Source of the DNA: Protula sp. h YS-2021 | Lineage: Eukaryota; Annelida; Polychaeta; Sabellida; Serpulidae | Direction: 5' to 3' | NCBI GenBank assembly: GCA_949752745.1 | Contig: OX457026.1 | Span: 73,968,742 to 74,032,741 of the forward strand | Length of the DNA stretch: 64,000 nt | Program-made: the position numbers and the translations under genes | Shown: piece after piece, positions 25,886 to 37,061 of the stretch | Layout of the letters: each line of letters begins with the position of its first letter | How positions within the stretch are numbered: the first letter of the stretch is position 1 | The notes under the pieces: generated by a model | Seen by the model: only the letters and a program-made list of their open reading frames with translations | What the model was told of the DNA's origin: nothing | Databases searched by the model: none

Positions 25886-27300
25886 CTGGGTATGTTACCA
25901 TAATCACAATGCTATCCAACAGGCGATTCACAAGCTAATAAATCCATAATCAGTCCACGAACAACGGTTCGTTTTAAATCACTTCATTATTTCACTGACC
26001 ATGTGGAAATGTTATTGTTTACAAACACTGTAACACGATAACAAGTGTCCAGATTGGACAAAAGGGAATCCTCGCGGGGAAATCCTTGAGTAGAACAACA
26101 AAAGAAATCCTCTAGAAACAGACAGGTATATCCTGGCGCCAAGCAGTCTAGAACGGCAGAGCCAAACTGTCTCGATCAAGTGCCTGTTGTGCATGAAATG
26201 TGCACCGTGTGCAACAAGGCTGACTCACAACGCTGTATCGTACACTCGATAGGCTCCCCCCGCCACCACCACTTGGTGTTTACAGAACAATCACTCTTCA
26301 GCTTCACCATGCTTTCATATGTCATTGAGAGCTTTCAAGCCTCTCTCCTTTTGCCGCAGGCCTTGTTGCCTTATCATTTCACCGCAAGAAAAAATTGTGT
26401 ATAAAAGTTACATTTATTCTTTATATATCAAGTCCTTCTTTTTAAAGGGGGAATCTCAAGTAAGTTGATTTCTAATAAACCTACAATGACGGGTTTTCAA
26501 ATTGACAACTCGACATACACACTGCCATTAAGTTGTTAGTATCGACCCTTGGTCCAAGAATAAGGATATAAAGCGTGCGGCACCAGTCCAAAACGGGCGT
26601 CCAGCAGGTGACCAGCCACAGTTGACACCCGACACTTAGGGCATACCCCTTTAAGGATGTGCCATTTCCTAACAAAGGGTAAGCCACTGGCCACAACCAC
26701 GCTTGGAATGCAGCTTTTAAAGCCATTTTCTATCACTATCAATCAAATGACTTTAAAAACTGTAATGGAAAACAAAGTGAAAGAAAACGCTGGTAAACAA
26801 TTTCGTCCGACACACACTATGCTAAGCATGCGAACAAATACGTTGTTACAACCGGTGTCGTCATATCAATAACAGTACAACTGCTGCAGCTTAAATCCAA
26901 ATCGGTTAATCTGACATAATGGTTAAACCGACGTCTTTCACAGGGCCCCGAGTAATAAACACGGGTTAATGCAACAGATCGCTTCATTCGGCACACGCGA
27001 TTTTACTGTATTTTTCAAACGCGAAAAACCTAACAGGAGGCCAGGCAACTGTTGCTGTAGGCGCTAAGTTATAACGGGATTCCACTGGTCACTAAGTCAG
27101 GTGGTCACTTGTCAGATTTAGATAATAAAACCAATTGACAACCATTCACCTGACAACCAAATACACAGACCGCATACATCTGAACAAAAAAAAATGTTTG
27201 GGGTATCAAAACTGTAAAATGTTCTACATCAACACAAAACAAACTAGACTGGCCAGCCAGTGTTTTTGTTAATATAAAAACGGATGTCTCCCCCGCCCCA
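25886..27300. other. E-protein intron (left end of the 35 kb intron)
   Basis: No repeat or exon recognised. The 35.4 kb intron runs from here to 61280. Confidence 0.5.
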
Positions 27301-27359
27301 CAATCAGCCACGTGGAAAAAAATTCCTTGCTTAAAAGTACAACATTGGCAATCGAAAAA

Positions 27360-28037
27360 AAAAATTAAAAAATCACCAAAAATACATTTTTACAGAAAAT
27401 GAAGAAAAACTTTGCAGTAAACATTTGCACTATATGTGGGTTCTTCTTGCCACGTTTAAGCCTAATCCAACAAACTGTTTCGGAGATATCGCAACAATAT
27501 GGCAAAAAACTGAAAAATCAGAAATTCAAAAAATCGTCAAAAATACATTTTCAACGGAAATGAAGAAATACATTTGTGCTATATGTGTGTTCTTCTTGCG
27601 ACGTCTGAGCCTTATCCAACGAACGGAGATATCGCAACAATATGGCAAAAAACTTAAAAATCAGAAATACAAAAAATCGGCAAAAATACATTTCCAACGG
27701 AAATGAAGAAATACATTTGTGCTATATGTGTGTTCTTCTTGGGACGTCTGAGCCTTATCCAACGAACAGTTTTGGAGATTTAGCGTGCCAAAGTGCAAAA
27801 AAAAAAAAATGCACGAAAACCCCTCCTATGCTAAAAAATTTGCCAAAAATAGAATTTTTGAAGGAACGAAAAAAAAATAACACGGGCATCATCTAGACAT
27901 GTACCCCAATATGCATGCATGTTTTGAGAAAAATCGACTCATTAATTTCATAAGAACTCACTGCGGACAGACAGACGGACGGGCGGACAGACACACCATA
28001 AACCACATATGTCTCCCTTGGGGGGGGGGGAGACATA
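27360..28037 (+). mobile_element. Hairpin-tailed element with three ~146 bp cores
   Basis: TATATGTGTGTTCTTCTTG recurs at about 27431, 27577 and 27723 (period about 146), with GATATCGCAACAATATGGC and AATCGTCAAAAATACATTT in the units. The tail is GACAGACAGACGGACGGGCG (27965-27984) and hairpin ATATGTCTCCC/GGGGGAGACATAT (28007-28037). The left end was not located. Confidence 0.8.
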
Positions 28038-28766
28038 TAACTACAGTACGCACGAACACTCTTGTCTGTTTTTTTTTTATGATGGGGTTCTTGATGGGTC
28101 AGCAGTGGGAGAACTGTCTTACGCTGGCTAAACACCAGGCAACAGCGGCGCTAGTCACAGCACTACCGTCACTATCGAGTCCTTCAACAGCCAGTCGTAT
28201 GTTCCCATAAAAAATCGTCTCAAGACTGCCGGGGAATGACACTGTCTGTTTTCCCAACATACGGGGGTCATGACTCCGGATAGCAAGTACAGTAAATCCC
28301 AAAGGTATGGAACCCTTTGAGACCAGAAATAATGTTCTGCACACGAATGTCCTTTAAAGAGGCGAATTCTATGAGAAATCATATGGAATGGGACTGAAAA
28401 AAATTATATGCGCTTTTCGTTTAGAGATCACAAGCAGTCTGAAAAGCGGACTCTCGCCTGGAGGACAGAAACTTATTACGACGGTCACTCTACGTAAAAC
28501 AAATCGAAAACAAAATGGTCAGGAAGATTACTGAGAAGATTTAACTTAAACTATCTTAATGTCATAGTGCAGATGAAATCGGTTAATCACACAGCAGTTA
28601 ATTGCATACAACAGTTAACTGCATTTAAATTATACCGGATAATCGGATAAACCGTTTAAACGTATTATTTTTTTTCGGAAAATGAGCCATGTAATTAACC
28701 GGTTTTGACTGTATTAATGTTTTACCGTTAGGCTTATGAACATCAAACTATCTATATCTTGTATGA
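28038..28766. other. E-protein intron, no feature seen
   Basis: Between two hairpin-tailed elements. Nothing recognised. Confidence 0.45.
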
Positions 28767-30995
28767 ACAAGCCATGAAGCACGGTCCCAAATTGAAGCTA
28801 GACCAAATTTTGCTACACGTAGCGAAATAGCACCCACTTGCAAGGGCAGAGACACAACATATTTGGTCAAAGACACATTTTTCAGTGTTTCGACATAATT
28901 GTCAGCTTCCGGATTATTATCTTGAACGAGGCCATCGAAGTGAATATAATGTAAACTTATTTGGGCACAAATAAATCAAATTCTGTTTTCTAACCGTTTT
29001 TGAGATACTGGTCAACTTACAGTTTTTGACCTTGACCATGATGAAGGAGGTCAAGATCACCGACGTACCTCTTAAATAACGTCTTTTAGGCCCAAAGGGT
29101 CCAAAATAAGCTCAAAATCGAAATATCTAATGGTTTACGAGATAATGGTCAACTTCCGGTTTTTGACCTTGACCGTGACCCAGAAGGTCAAGGTCACCGA
29201 GGTACCTCTTATGTAACGTTGTCTAGGCCCAAAGGGTCGAAAATGAGCTCAAAATCGATCTATCTCTACATGTTTTCGAGATAATGGTCAACTTCCGGTT
29301 TTTGACCTGGACCGTAACCCAGGTCAAATTCACCGAGGTACCTTTTATGTGACGTTGTTTAGGCGCAAAGGGTCGAAAATGAGCTCAAAATCGATCTATC
29401 TCTACATGTTTTCGAGATAATGGTCAACTTCCGGTTTTTGACCTGGACCGTAACCCAGGTCAAATTCACCGAGGTACCTCTTATGTGACGTTGTTTAGGC
29501 GCAAAGGGTCGAAAATGAGTTCAAAACCGTTCTATTTCTAACCGTTTTCGAGATAATAGTCAACTTCCGGTTTTTGACCTTGACCGTGACCCAGAAGCTC
29601 AAGGTCACCGAAGTACCTCTTATGTAACGTTGTTTGGGCCAAAAGGGTTGAAAATGAGCTCAAAATCGCCCTATCTCTAATCGTTTTCGAGATAATAGTC
29701 AACTTCCGGTTTTTGATCTTGACCGTGACCCAGAAGGTCAAGGTCACCGAGGTACCTCTTATGTAACGTTGTTTAGGCCCAAAGGGTCGAAAATGAGCTC
29801 AAAATCGATCTATCTCTAAAAGTTTTCGAGATAATAGTCAACTTCCGGTTTTTGACCTTGACCGTAACCCAGGTCAAGGTCACCGAGGTACCTCCTGTGT
29901 AACGTTGTGTAGGCCCAAAGGGTCGAAAATGAGCCCAAAATCGCTCTATCTCTAACCGTTTTCGAGATAATAGTCAACTTCCGGTTTTTGACCTGGACCA
30001 TGGCCCAGAAGGTCAAGGTCACCGAGGTACCTCTTATGTAACGTTGTTTAGGCCCCAAGGGTCGAAAATGAGCTCAAAATCGAAATATCTCTAAACGTTT
30101 TCGAGATAATAGTCAACTTCCGGTTTTTGAAGTTGACCGTGACCCAGAAGGTCAAGGTCACCGAGGTACCTCTCATGTGGCGTTGTTTAGGCCCAAAGGG
30201 TCGAAAATGAGTTCAAAACCGCTCTATTTCTAACTGTTTTCGAGATAATAGTCAACTTCCGGTTTTTGACCTTGACCGTGACCAAAAAAGGTCAAGGTCA
30301 CCGAGGTACCTTTTATGTAACGTTGTTTAGGCCCGAAGGGTCGAAAATGAGCTCAAAATCGCTCTATCTCTAACCGTTTTCGAGATGAGTCGGCCTGTCG
30401 TTAAGGACGCGTGAAGTCACGTGACCTTTGACCTTGACCCTCAAGGTCAAGGTTAGTGATGAAAGTTTACCCTTTACTGAGTACGTTTTATGCATTAACA
30501 CTGGGATTTGAGCACCTTTATGGCTACTTTTCGTGATTAATAGGTGTTTCCAAAAATATTTTGACCTCAATTTGACCTTGACCTCTGAGGTTCAAGGTCA
30601 AAAAATTTTACGGATTTGACGACAACTCATTACCCTCTATGCTTCTGCCAAATGCCGTCTTTTTACGACAAACCCTGTAGGAGGAGTTTTCTGGAAACCA
30701 CTTTGAGGTCAGAAAAACTTTGTCCTCAATTTGACCTTGACCTTGAAGGTCAAGGTCAAAAAATTTTGTGGATTTGACGACATCCCGTCACCCTCTATCA
30801 CTGTGCCACATTTCATCGTCCTACGTCAAATAGCCTAGGAGTTTTCTGGAAACCTCCGTGACGAAAAAAAAAAAACAAAAAGAGAAGTAAAAAAGGAAAA
30901 AAAAAAAAAAGGACAAATTTCGAGAAATACTACAAACTTATACCCATTTGCAAACGAAGTTTGCAAGTTTGAATGCAAGTCCAAGGCTGCGCCAC
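28767..30995 (+). mobile_element. Element with ten-unit 139 bp array of TGACCTTGACC/AAGGTCA cores
   Basis: Starts ACAAGCCATGAAGC. AACTTCCGGTTTTTGACC recurs at about 29013, 29151, 29290, 29426, 29562, 29701, 29840, 29976, 30115 and 30254 (spacing 136-139). Each unit holds TTGACCTTGACCGTGACCC and GGTCAAGGTCACCGAGG, an internal inverted repeat, then TATGTAACGTTGTTTAGGC. The units at about 29270-29400 and 29400-29540 are almost identical, so duplication was recent. At 30400-30830 a second core type with AATTTGACCTTGACCTTGAA follows twice. A GCAAAC-GAA-GTTTGC hairpin lies at 30950-30964. The right boundary is approximate. Confidence 0.82.
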
Positions 30996-31027
30996 TGTGA
31001 CCTTGAAATTTGGTCAGTGTCAACATA

Positions 31028-31491
31028 ACAAGCATGTCCAAGGACATGACCCAGCCAAGTTACCAAACAAGGAAAGAGAGAAAAATTCTGAAACGAATAC
31101 TGTTAGGCCAAAAAATGAAGAACTTTGTTTCTGAACGTAACTTTTTCATATTTTTAATACACAAAAACGAGTTTTCCCAGGTGGAAGCTACCCAAAAAGG
31201 GATGTTGGAGAGGTTGGGTTTTGACGATTCACGTACTTACCGATATTTACACAATTTTACAAAATTTTCTAAATTCAATCATTTCGGCATTTTTTGTCAT
31301 TTGCGAAAAAAGCAAGTCCAGGTTGAGAAGCACCAAAGAAACTTTCGATTAAAATTTTATAACTATTTGAAAGAGACTGAGAGAAATGAATGGCTTGACA
31401 AAAAATAATGGCCTGGTAAGGGAACCCCTGGGGAACACTTACAATATCGATACGTGTTTGTTCCCATAGAAGCTACATACCAAGTTTCAAT

Positions 31492-31569
<78 letters not shown>

Positions 31570-31650
31570 TTAAGTTATCGCGTTAACAAGCTCACACAAT
31601 AGTCAATCGGTCGATCGTATATATTCCCTGACTGTGGGGAATAATTAAGA
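31028..31650 (+). mobile_element. Hairpin-tailed element carrying a (TAA)n expansion
   Basis: Starts ACAAG-CATGTCC-AA-GGACATG, the same 5' hairpin as the 5672 element. The right half (31443-31650) matches 16276-16442. It ends with GGTCGATCGTATATATTCCC and GTGGGGAATAAT. A 132-codon Lys/Arg-rich open frame (31010-31408) begins outside the element and shows no recognised domain; not called as a gene. Confidence 0.75.
31492..31570. repeat. (TAA)n microsatellite, about 26 units
   Basis: Uninterrupted run inside the preceding element, at the place where the 16.3 kb copy has only CATTAAAATCC. Confidence 0.97.
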
Positions 31651-31754
31651 CTGGAGGTTTTGAAAGTGGAGAATGGCCATGCCGAAGCCGGGGGGGGGGG
31701 GGGGGCGGGGGGGGGGCATGGCAACATATATGTGGCGGATGATGCGTTTAATTA

Positions 31755-32442
31755 GATTCCCGGCGTAAAGCTCCCCCCGGCGAAAAGCCCCCCCGGCGAG
31801 AAGCCCCTCCATTTTGTCAACCCCGGCGAAAAGCCCCCCCGGTGAAAAGCCCTTCTGGCGAAAAGCCCCCCCCCCCTCCCCCCAACTTTTTTTCTCCTCA
31901 GATAATAGACTCCGGACACAGATTAAGGGGAGTGGGCTCACGGATTAACGGGTGTACCCTCGATTGCATCTGACCTTTCATCCATTTATATCAGGCTTAG
32001 CGGCAACATCTTTGAAGGTGTGGTTTCGCGGTTTATGCACGACGACAGGTGTAGGATCAGGGAGGGGGCTCACGCAGTATGATGGTCGCTCTATTTAATC
32101 CGGCTTACAATAGCCTATTGTACTGTTCAAACACAATAGACGGTGAAGCCTTTATGGTGTCCACATCAAATAACAGTTTTTACTTTGAGGTTTTTTCTTT
32201 CATAACACGTGACTGCTTAACGTTGAAATATGTCTTAATTAAAAAATCTTATAAATAACAATAAAATTATTTAACAGAATTTAAGCATGAAAATAAAAAA
32301 TATATCCAAGATGGTAGGGGGGGGGGGGGGGCTTTTCGCCAGAGGGGCTTTTCACCGGGGGGGCTTTTCGCCGGGGTTGACAAAATGGAGGGGCTTCTCG
32401 CCGGGGGGGCTTTTCGCCGGGGGGGGCTTTACGCCGTTTACC
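31755..32442. mobile_element. G/C-rich foldback transposon, 688 bp, with 9 bp target duplication
   Basis: Left arm 31755-31885 and right arm 32317-32442 are inverted copies built of GGCGAAAAGCCCCCCC-type blocks around CTCCATTTTGTCAACCCCGG. Both sides are flanked by GTTTAATTA (31746-31754 and 32443-32451). The centre (about 31890-32316) is ordinary AT-rich DNA without coding capacity, so the element is non-autonomous. Confidence 0.88.
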
Positions 32443-32449
32443 GTTTAAT

Positions 32450-32973
32450 TAACACTTGACAAGCCTTTGGCTTGCAAGAGTTATATGAATTTGTGCGAGC
32501 AAAATTCGTCCTTTTTTTTTCTTCTTGACACTTTTTCCGATTTTTTGTGTCTTCTTCTCCTCTGACACTATGGGCCCTACGACCATGAAACTTAGGACTT
32601 ATGAAGACCTTGGTCTGAACATGTGCATGTCACTTTTTATTTTCGTCTTTGATTTCGTTTTCTTTGTTAAAACGCCATGTGAAAAGAGTGTATTTTTTGC
32701 AAGTAAATGCGTAGCATTTAACCCACATCACACACAGTTGCACAGTGAGCTTTGTGCGAGCTCTCACTGCGTAAATAGCTAAAACGGCGTATGCTGGATC
32801 AGTCAATAAAACCTTAGGTCAACAGAAACCAAATACTACTCGGCTTATAAGACATATTCAAGCTGTGTTGTTTGCAATATATTATTCAAGAAATAACCCA
32901 TTGAAGGAAGCATTTTTGCGTTTTAATTTTTGTCAAGTGTTTAACATTTCGCTAGCGAAGTGAGGTTCTAGTT
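32450..32973 (+). mobile_element. 520 bp short element, copy 1
   Basis: Begins TTAACACTTGACAAGCC with a local hairpin (AAGCC/GGCTT) and ends GTCAAGTGTTTAACATTTCG with the palindrome TTCGCTAGCGAA. ACACTTGAC and GTCAAGTGT form short inverted ends. Two reversed relatives lie at 41294-42294. It abuts the target duplication of the foldback element. Confidence 0.85.
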
Positions 32974-33479
32974 TCACATGAGACGTACTGTAAAAGCCTA
33001 TTTGCAGTTACGCCTTTTCACACATCACCACCTTTCGCTTATGTCCGTCTGTCTGAAAAATGTGATTATATGCCCCAGCTCTTACAGTTTTCATTACTGC
33101 TTGATATATATATATATATATATTGGGGGGGGGGGGGTTGGGATGCGGGGGCGGGGTAATGTTATTATTTTATTTGGGCGCTTCAGTAATTCTCCACAGT
33201 TTGGTGAAGCGAAAACTCGTTTGCGGGAAACATGTCTCCTTCTACAAATTCTTGAAATTTGGCATGAGGATAGTTAAGGTCAGCGGGAAATACTTTTTCA
33301 AGTTTTTATTTTCGAATATTGGGTGATGCAGCCGACATGGTGACATTACTTTTAGCAAAGTTCTATATTTCTGAGCTTTCTGGTGCGCCCAAGAGTAAAT
33401 TTCTTTACTCGGTAGCAAAACCCGTCTAGTTCCGTCTTTTTTCTCCTTTTTCACCTCAGCTGGTTTCAAAAAAACTTCA
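32974..33479. other. E-protein intron with (TA)n and G run
   Basis: (TA)n at about 33103-33123 is followed by a 13 G run (33125-33137); otherwise nothing recognised. Right part may belong to the reversed array that follows. Confidence 0.5.
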
Positions 33480-35278
33480 TAAAATTTGGCACACAGATAG
33501 AGGATGCTGAGACGACGCGAAATCCGTATTATATTGAGGTCAAGATCAAAATGAGGTTACAATTTTTTTTACCTCAAAGTGGTTCCCAGAAAACTCCTCT
33601 CAGAAGGTTTGATGTAGAAAGACGACACTTGGTACAGGTGTAGAGGTTAATGATTCGTGAATTCCGCAATTTTTTTACCTTGACCTCTAAGTTAACGGTC
33701 AAACTCAGGTCAAAATATTTTTTAAAATCCCTATCTATGCAGAAAATTACTAGAAACAGCGCTCAAATCTTTTTCTGAACACGTGTATGGTTTCCCTCAA
33801 CAGTAAATTCGCGATATGAATCTCAACATCCAGGGTTAAGGTCAAAGGTCACTTGACATTTGCATCTCGAAAAGAGTTAGAGAAACAGTGACCATTATCT
33901 CGATAACGGTGAGACACCTTAGTCAAGATCACGGTCAAAAACGAAAGTTGACCGTTATTTCAAAAACAGTCAGAGATTTTGAGCTTACTTTCGATTCTTT
34001 GGGCCTAAAAGACGTTATATAAGCGGTACCTCTGTCAGCTTGACCTTCTCGGTCATGGTCAAGGTCAAAATCCGGAAGTTGACAATCTAATCGAAAATGG
34101 TTAGAGGCAGAGCGGTTTAGAGCTTATTTTCTAGGTTTTTGGCCTAAAAGACGTTATATAGAAGTACATCGATGACTTTAACCCTCTGGTCAAGGTAAAG
34201 AAATCGGAAGTTGACCATTATCTCGAAAACAGTTAGCAACAGACCCATTTTGAGTTTATTTTCGACTCTTTGCTCCTAAAAGGCATTATATAAGAGGTAC
34301 CTCGCTCACTTTGACCTCCCCGGTCATAGTCAAGGTTAAAATCTGACCATTATCTCGAAAACGGTTGGGGTATAGCGATTTGTAACTCATTTTCGACCCT
34401 TTGGACCTAAGAAACATTATATGAGAAGTACCTAGGTGACATTTTCCTCGGTTAAGGTCAAGGTCGAAACCGAAAGCTGATCATAATCTCGAAAACGGTT
34501 GGAGACCCTAACGGCTGTGACCCTAAAAGACGTTATATATGAGGTATTCTGGTGACCTTGCACTCATCGGTCATGGTCAAGGTCAGAGACCGGAAATTCA
34601 CAATTTTCTCCAAAAGATTAGACACAGAGCTTTTTGATCCTGTTTTCGACCTTTTGGGTCTAAAAGACGTCATATAGGAGGTATCTCAGAGACGTTGACC
34701 TCCTCGGTCATGGACAAGGTCAAAATCGGGAAGTTGGCCATTATTTCAAAAACGGTTAGTGGTAGAACGATACTGATGTTATTTTCGACCTTTTGGGCCT
34801 AAACGACACAGTGTAAGCGGTACCTCGGTGAATTCGATCTCCTCGGTCATGGTCAAGGTAAAAAACCGGAAGTTGACCACTCTCTCGAAAATGGGTAGAT
34901 GGAGTGATTTTGACCCGATACTCGATCTTTTCGGCCTAAGGAACTTTATATAAGAGGTACATGACCCTGACCTCCCCAATCGTCCCTCATGGTCAAGATC
35001 AGTGCCGGAAGTTGACATTTTTTCGAAAACGGTTAGAAATACAGTGAGAGGTACCTCAATGACCTTAACCTCGTTTATGGTCGTGGAAAAACCTAAGCTG
35101 AGTATTATCGAGAAAACGGTTAGTGAAAGCGCGATTATGAGCCTACTCTCACCCCTTCGAGGATGAAACAGGTTACTAAAGAGGTACATCAGTGACTTGA
35201 CCTCATCATGTAAAACATACATTTTTTCTTGCGGTTTCTGCAAGTAGGTCATTCCACTATCTAGCGGAAGTCGTCTAG
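33480..35278 (-). repeat. Diverged, reversed copy of the 139 bp array element
   Basis: 33480-33880 matches the reverse of 30400-30830 (AAATTTGACCTTGACC type). 33880-35220 holds about ten degenerate units with GGTCATGGTCAAGGTCAAAA, CCGGAAGTTGACCATTATCTCG and AAAACGGTTAGAG, i.e. the reverse of the 29-30.4 kb cores. Units differ from each other much more than in the forward array, so this copy is older. Confidence 0.82.
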
Positions 35279-37061
35279 TTAGCCACAGACCGGGCCTTTA
35301 TGCCCTGGGGTCTGTTTATGAATGGGGCTCTGTCCGTCTGTCTGTCCGTCAGTCCGTTACCACTCATTCCTCTTAGATGTGTAAGCCACCTGGTCTGATA
35401 GATTACAGGACTCATCCTCATGGTCGTAGCTTAATGCACGCCACTTTTTTTGGCCGTTCGTCAAAAATTGGCGTTTTTTTTTTTTTTTAATTTTTAGCTT
35501 GACTGTTAAGTCTATAAAGCTTTTCTTGTGGACACGATATCTCAAATCCAGTTGCACGGATTTCAACCAAAGTTGGTATGTGGCTTGTGTGGAGAAGGGT
35601 CGTGACCTGATTACCTTTGAGTGACCTTGGATCAAGGGTCAAGGTCACTGTGAGATTTTGAAATTTTACACATCTGTTGCTTTTGGACACCACATCTCAA
35701 GGTCGGCTGGACGGATTTCAACAAAAATTTGTCTGTAACTTGTATGTAAAAGGTGTCACAACCAATGCTATAAGAAGAATGAAGAAAGCTCGACGATGGA
35801 CTTAGTGTTCGAACGTGTTTTAGACAATACTTAAACCAGGGCTTTACCTCAACTTCAAAATCTTTGCGTCCCAGGGACGCCACGCTTCCATATTTTTGCG
35901 TCCGCCATGATTTTTTTTTTGCGTCCCCCAGTTTGCACCCTGATTTGTTTGTGTTCCCTTATCTGAATAAGCACAAAGGCTGTTTTTTTTTTTGGCGGGG
36001 GAGGGGGGGGGGGGGGGGGGGTAAGAGGTGACGCGTACAGTTGCAGTTCACACTATCTTTTATTACTAAACCAAGAAAATTCTAAAAACAATGAATTCTC
36101 ATCTAACCAGGCCTGCTATTTATATTGTTAAACAGCGTCGGGAAAATCAAATTGTTCTGTGACTGGCCTTTCAGTTTAATGAACATTAAACGGTTCAACC
36201 GCTCAGGGTTTAGTCTGTTTCTGTTTTTATTGCGTTTTAAACCAAAAATCTTTTTTCACATGAAACAGACGAAACCTGTTCAACCAGGGCCAGTTTGCAC
36301 AGCAACGCAAAATCGGAACACTGAACATGGAATCGTTAATGAGCATTTTTGCAAAAGTGCGGTTCGAAATTAGCCGGGGTATTGGGGCCCGAGGCCCCAT
36401 AATTTCTGGCCGGGTCCCACGATTTTTTTCGGAAAGGCCTATGTTAATCGTCAATATAAACGATTTTCACAGAGGAGGAAATAGGGAAGTGGCAAGAGCT
36501 CGGAGTCAAAATATAACAAAAACAATAAAATGACAAACTGAAGACTTTGTATTACCGGTATGTGTATGAATAGTTAAGAGAAATAAATTACATTTATGGG
36601 AATATCGTCATTTTTCTAATATATAGCCTATATCTATCCGGGCACCAGGATTTCCGGCCGGGCCCCAAGAAATTTGGTAAAAATGATAAATTTCGAGCCC
36701 TGCAAAAGCTTCAAAAGTCAGCGTGTTTTTGTAGGACCGTACAAAGTGCTTAAACTGTAGATAGTTTTTTTTCAGTAACAATGCAAGTGTGAAGACAGAT
36801 TTTTTATGCGTCCCCTGGGACGCAAGCCCAAAATTTTTTTGCGTCAATTTTTTTTTTGCGACATTGACGCGCAAATCCGCGTCCCGTAAATCCCTGACTT
36901 ATAAATTTGATTTACGTTGCCGTCCTCACCGAAGTCCCAATAAGGCTGAGCTGTAACAAATCCTTTTATACTATTTACAGTGTCACAGTCCGATCGACAT
37001 TCATTTTAAACCGACTCATCGCCGTTTCCGGTTGGGGGCTGTGCTCTCGATGATGGCTTGT
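35279..37061 (-). mobile_element. Composite hairpin-tailed element, copy 2 (reversed)
   Basis: Reverse of copy 1 (7757-9085): tail hairpin at about 35284-35320 (ACAGACC/GGTCTGT in element sense), GTCCGTCTGTCTGTCCGTC tract, two TGACCTTGACC-type cores to 35760, left body 35760-35836, then interruption by a hAT-like insertion, and the element start (GGCTTGT) at 37055-37061. Confidence 0.85.
35837..36896. mobile_element. hAT-like non-autonomous transposon, 1060 bp
   Basis: Starts CAGGGCTTTAC and ends GTAAATCCCTG: short inverted ends of the CAGRG type typical of hAT. GCGTCCC/GGGACGC repeats continue inward from both ends (35868-35930 and 36810-36890). Flanks ACTTAAAC and ACTTATAA agree at 6 of 8 bases, as expected for an aged 8 bp duplication. 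Copy 1 at 7757 lacks the insertion. Contains a 19 G run at 36003-36021. No transposase. Confidence 0.82.

Noticed and set aside
31010..31408. 132-codon Lys/Arg-rich open frame
   Set aside because: Starts outside and runs into a hairpin-tailed element; no domain recognised; AT-rich composition makes Lys/Phe/Asn-rich frames likely by chance.
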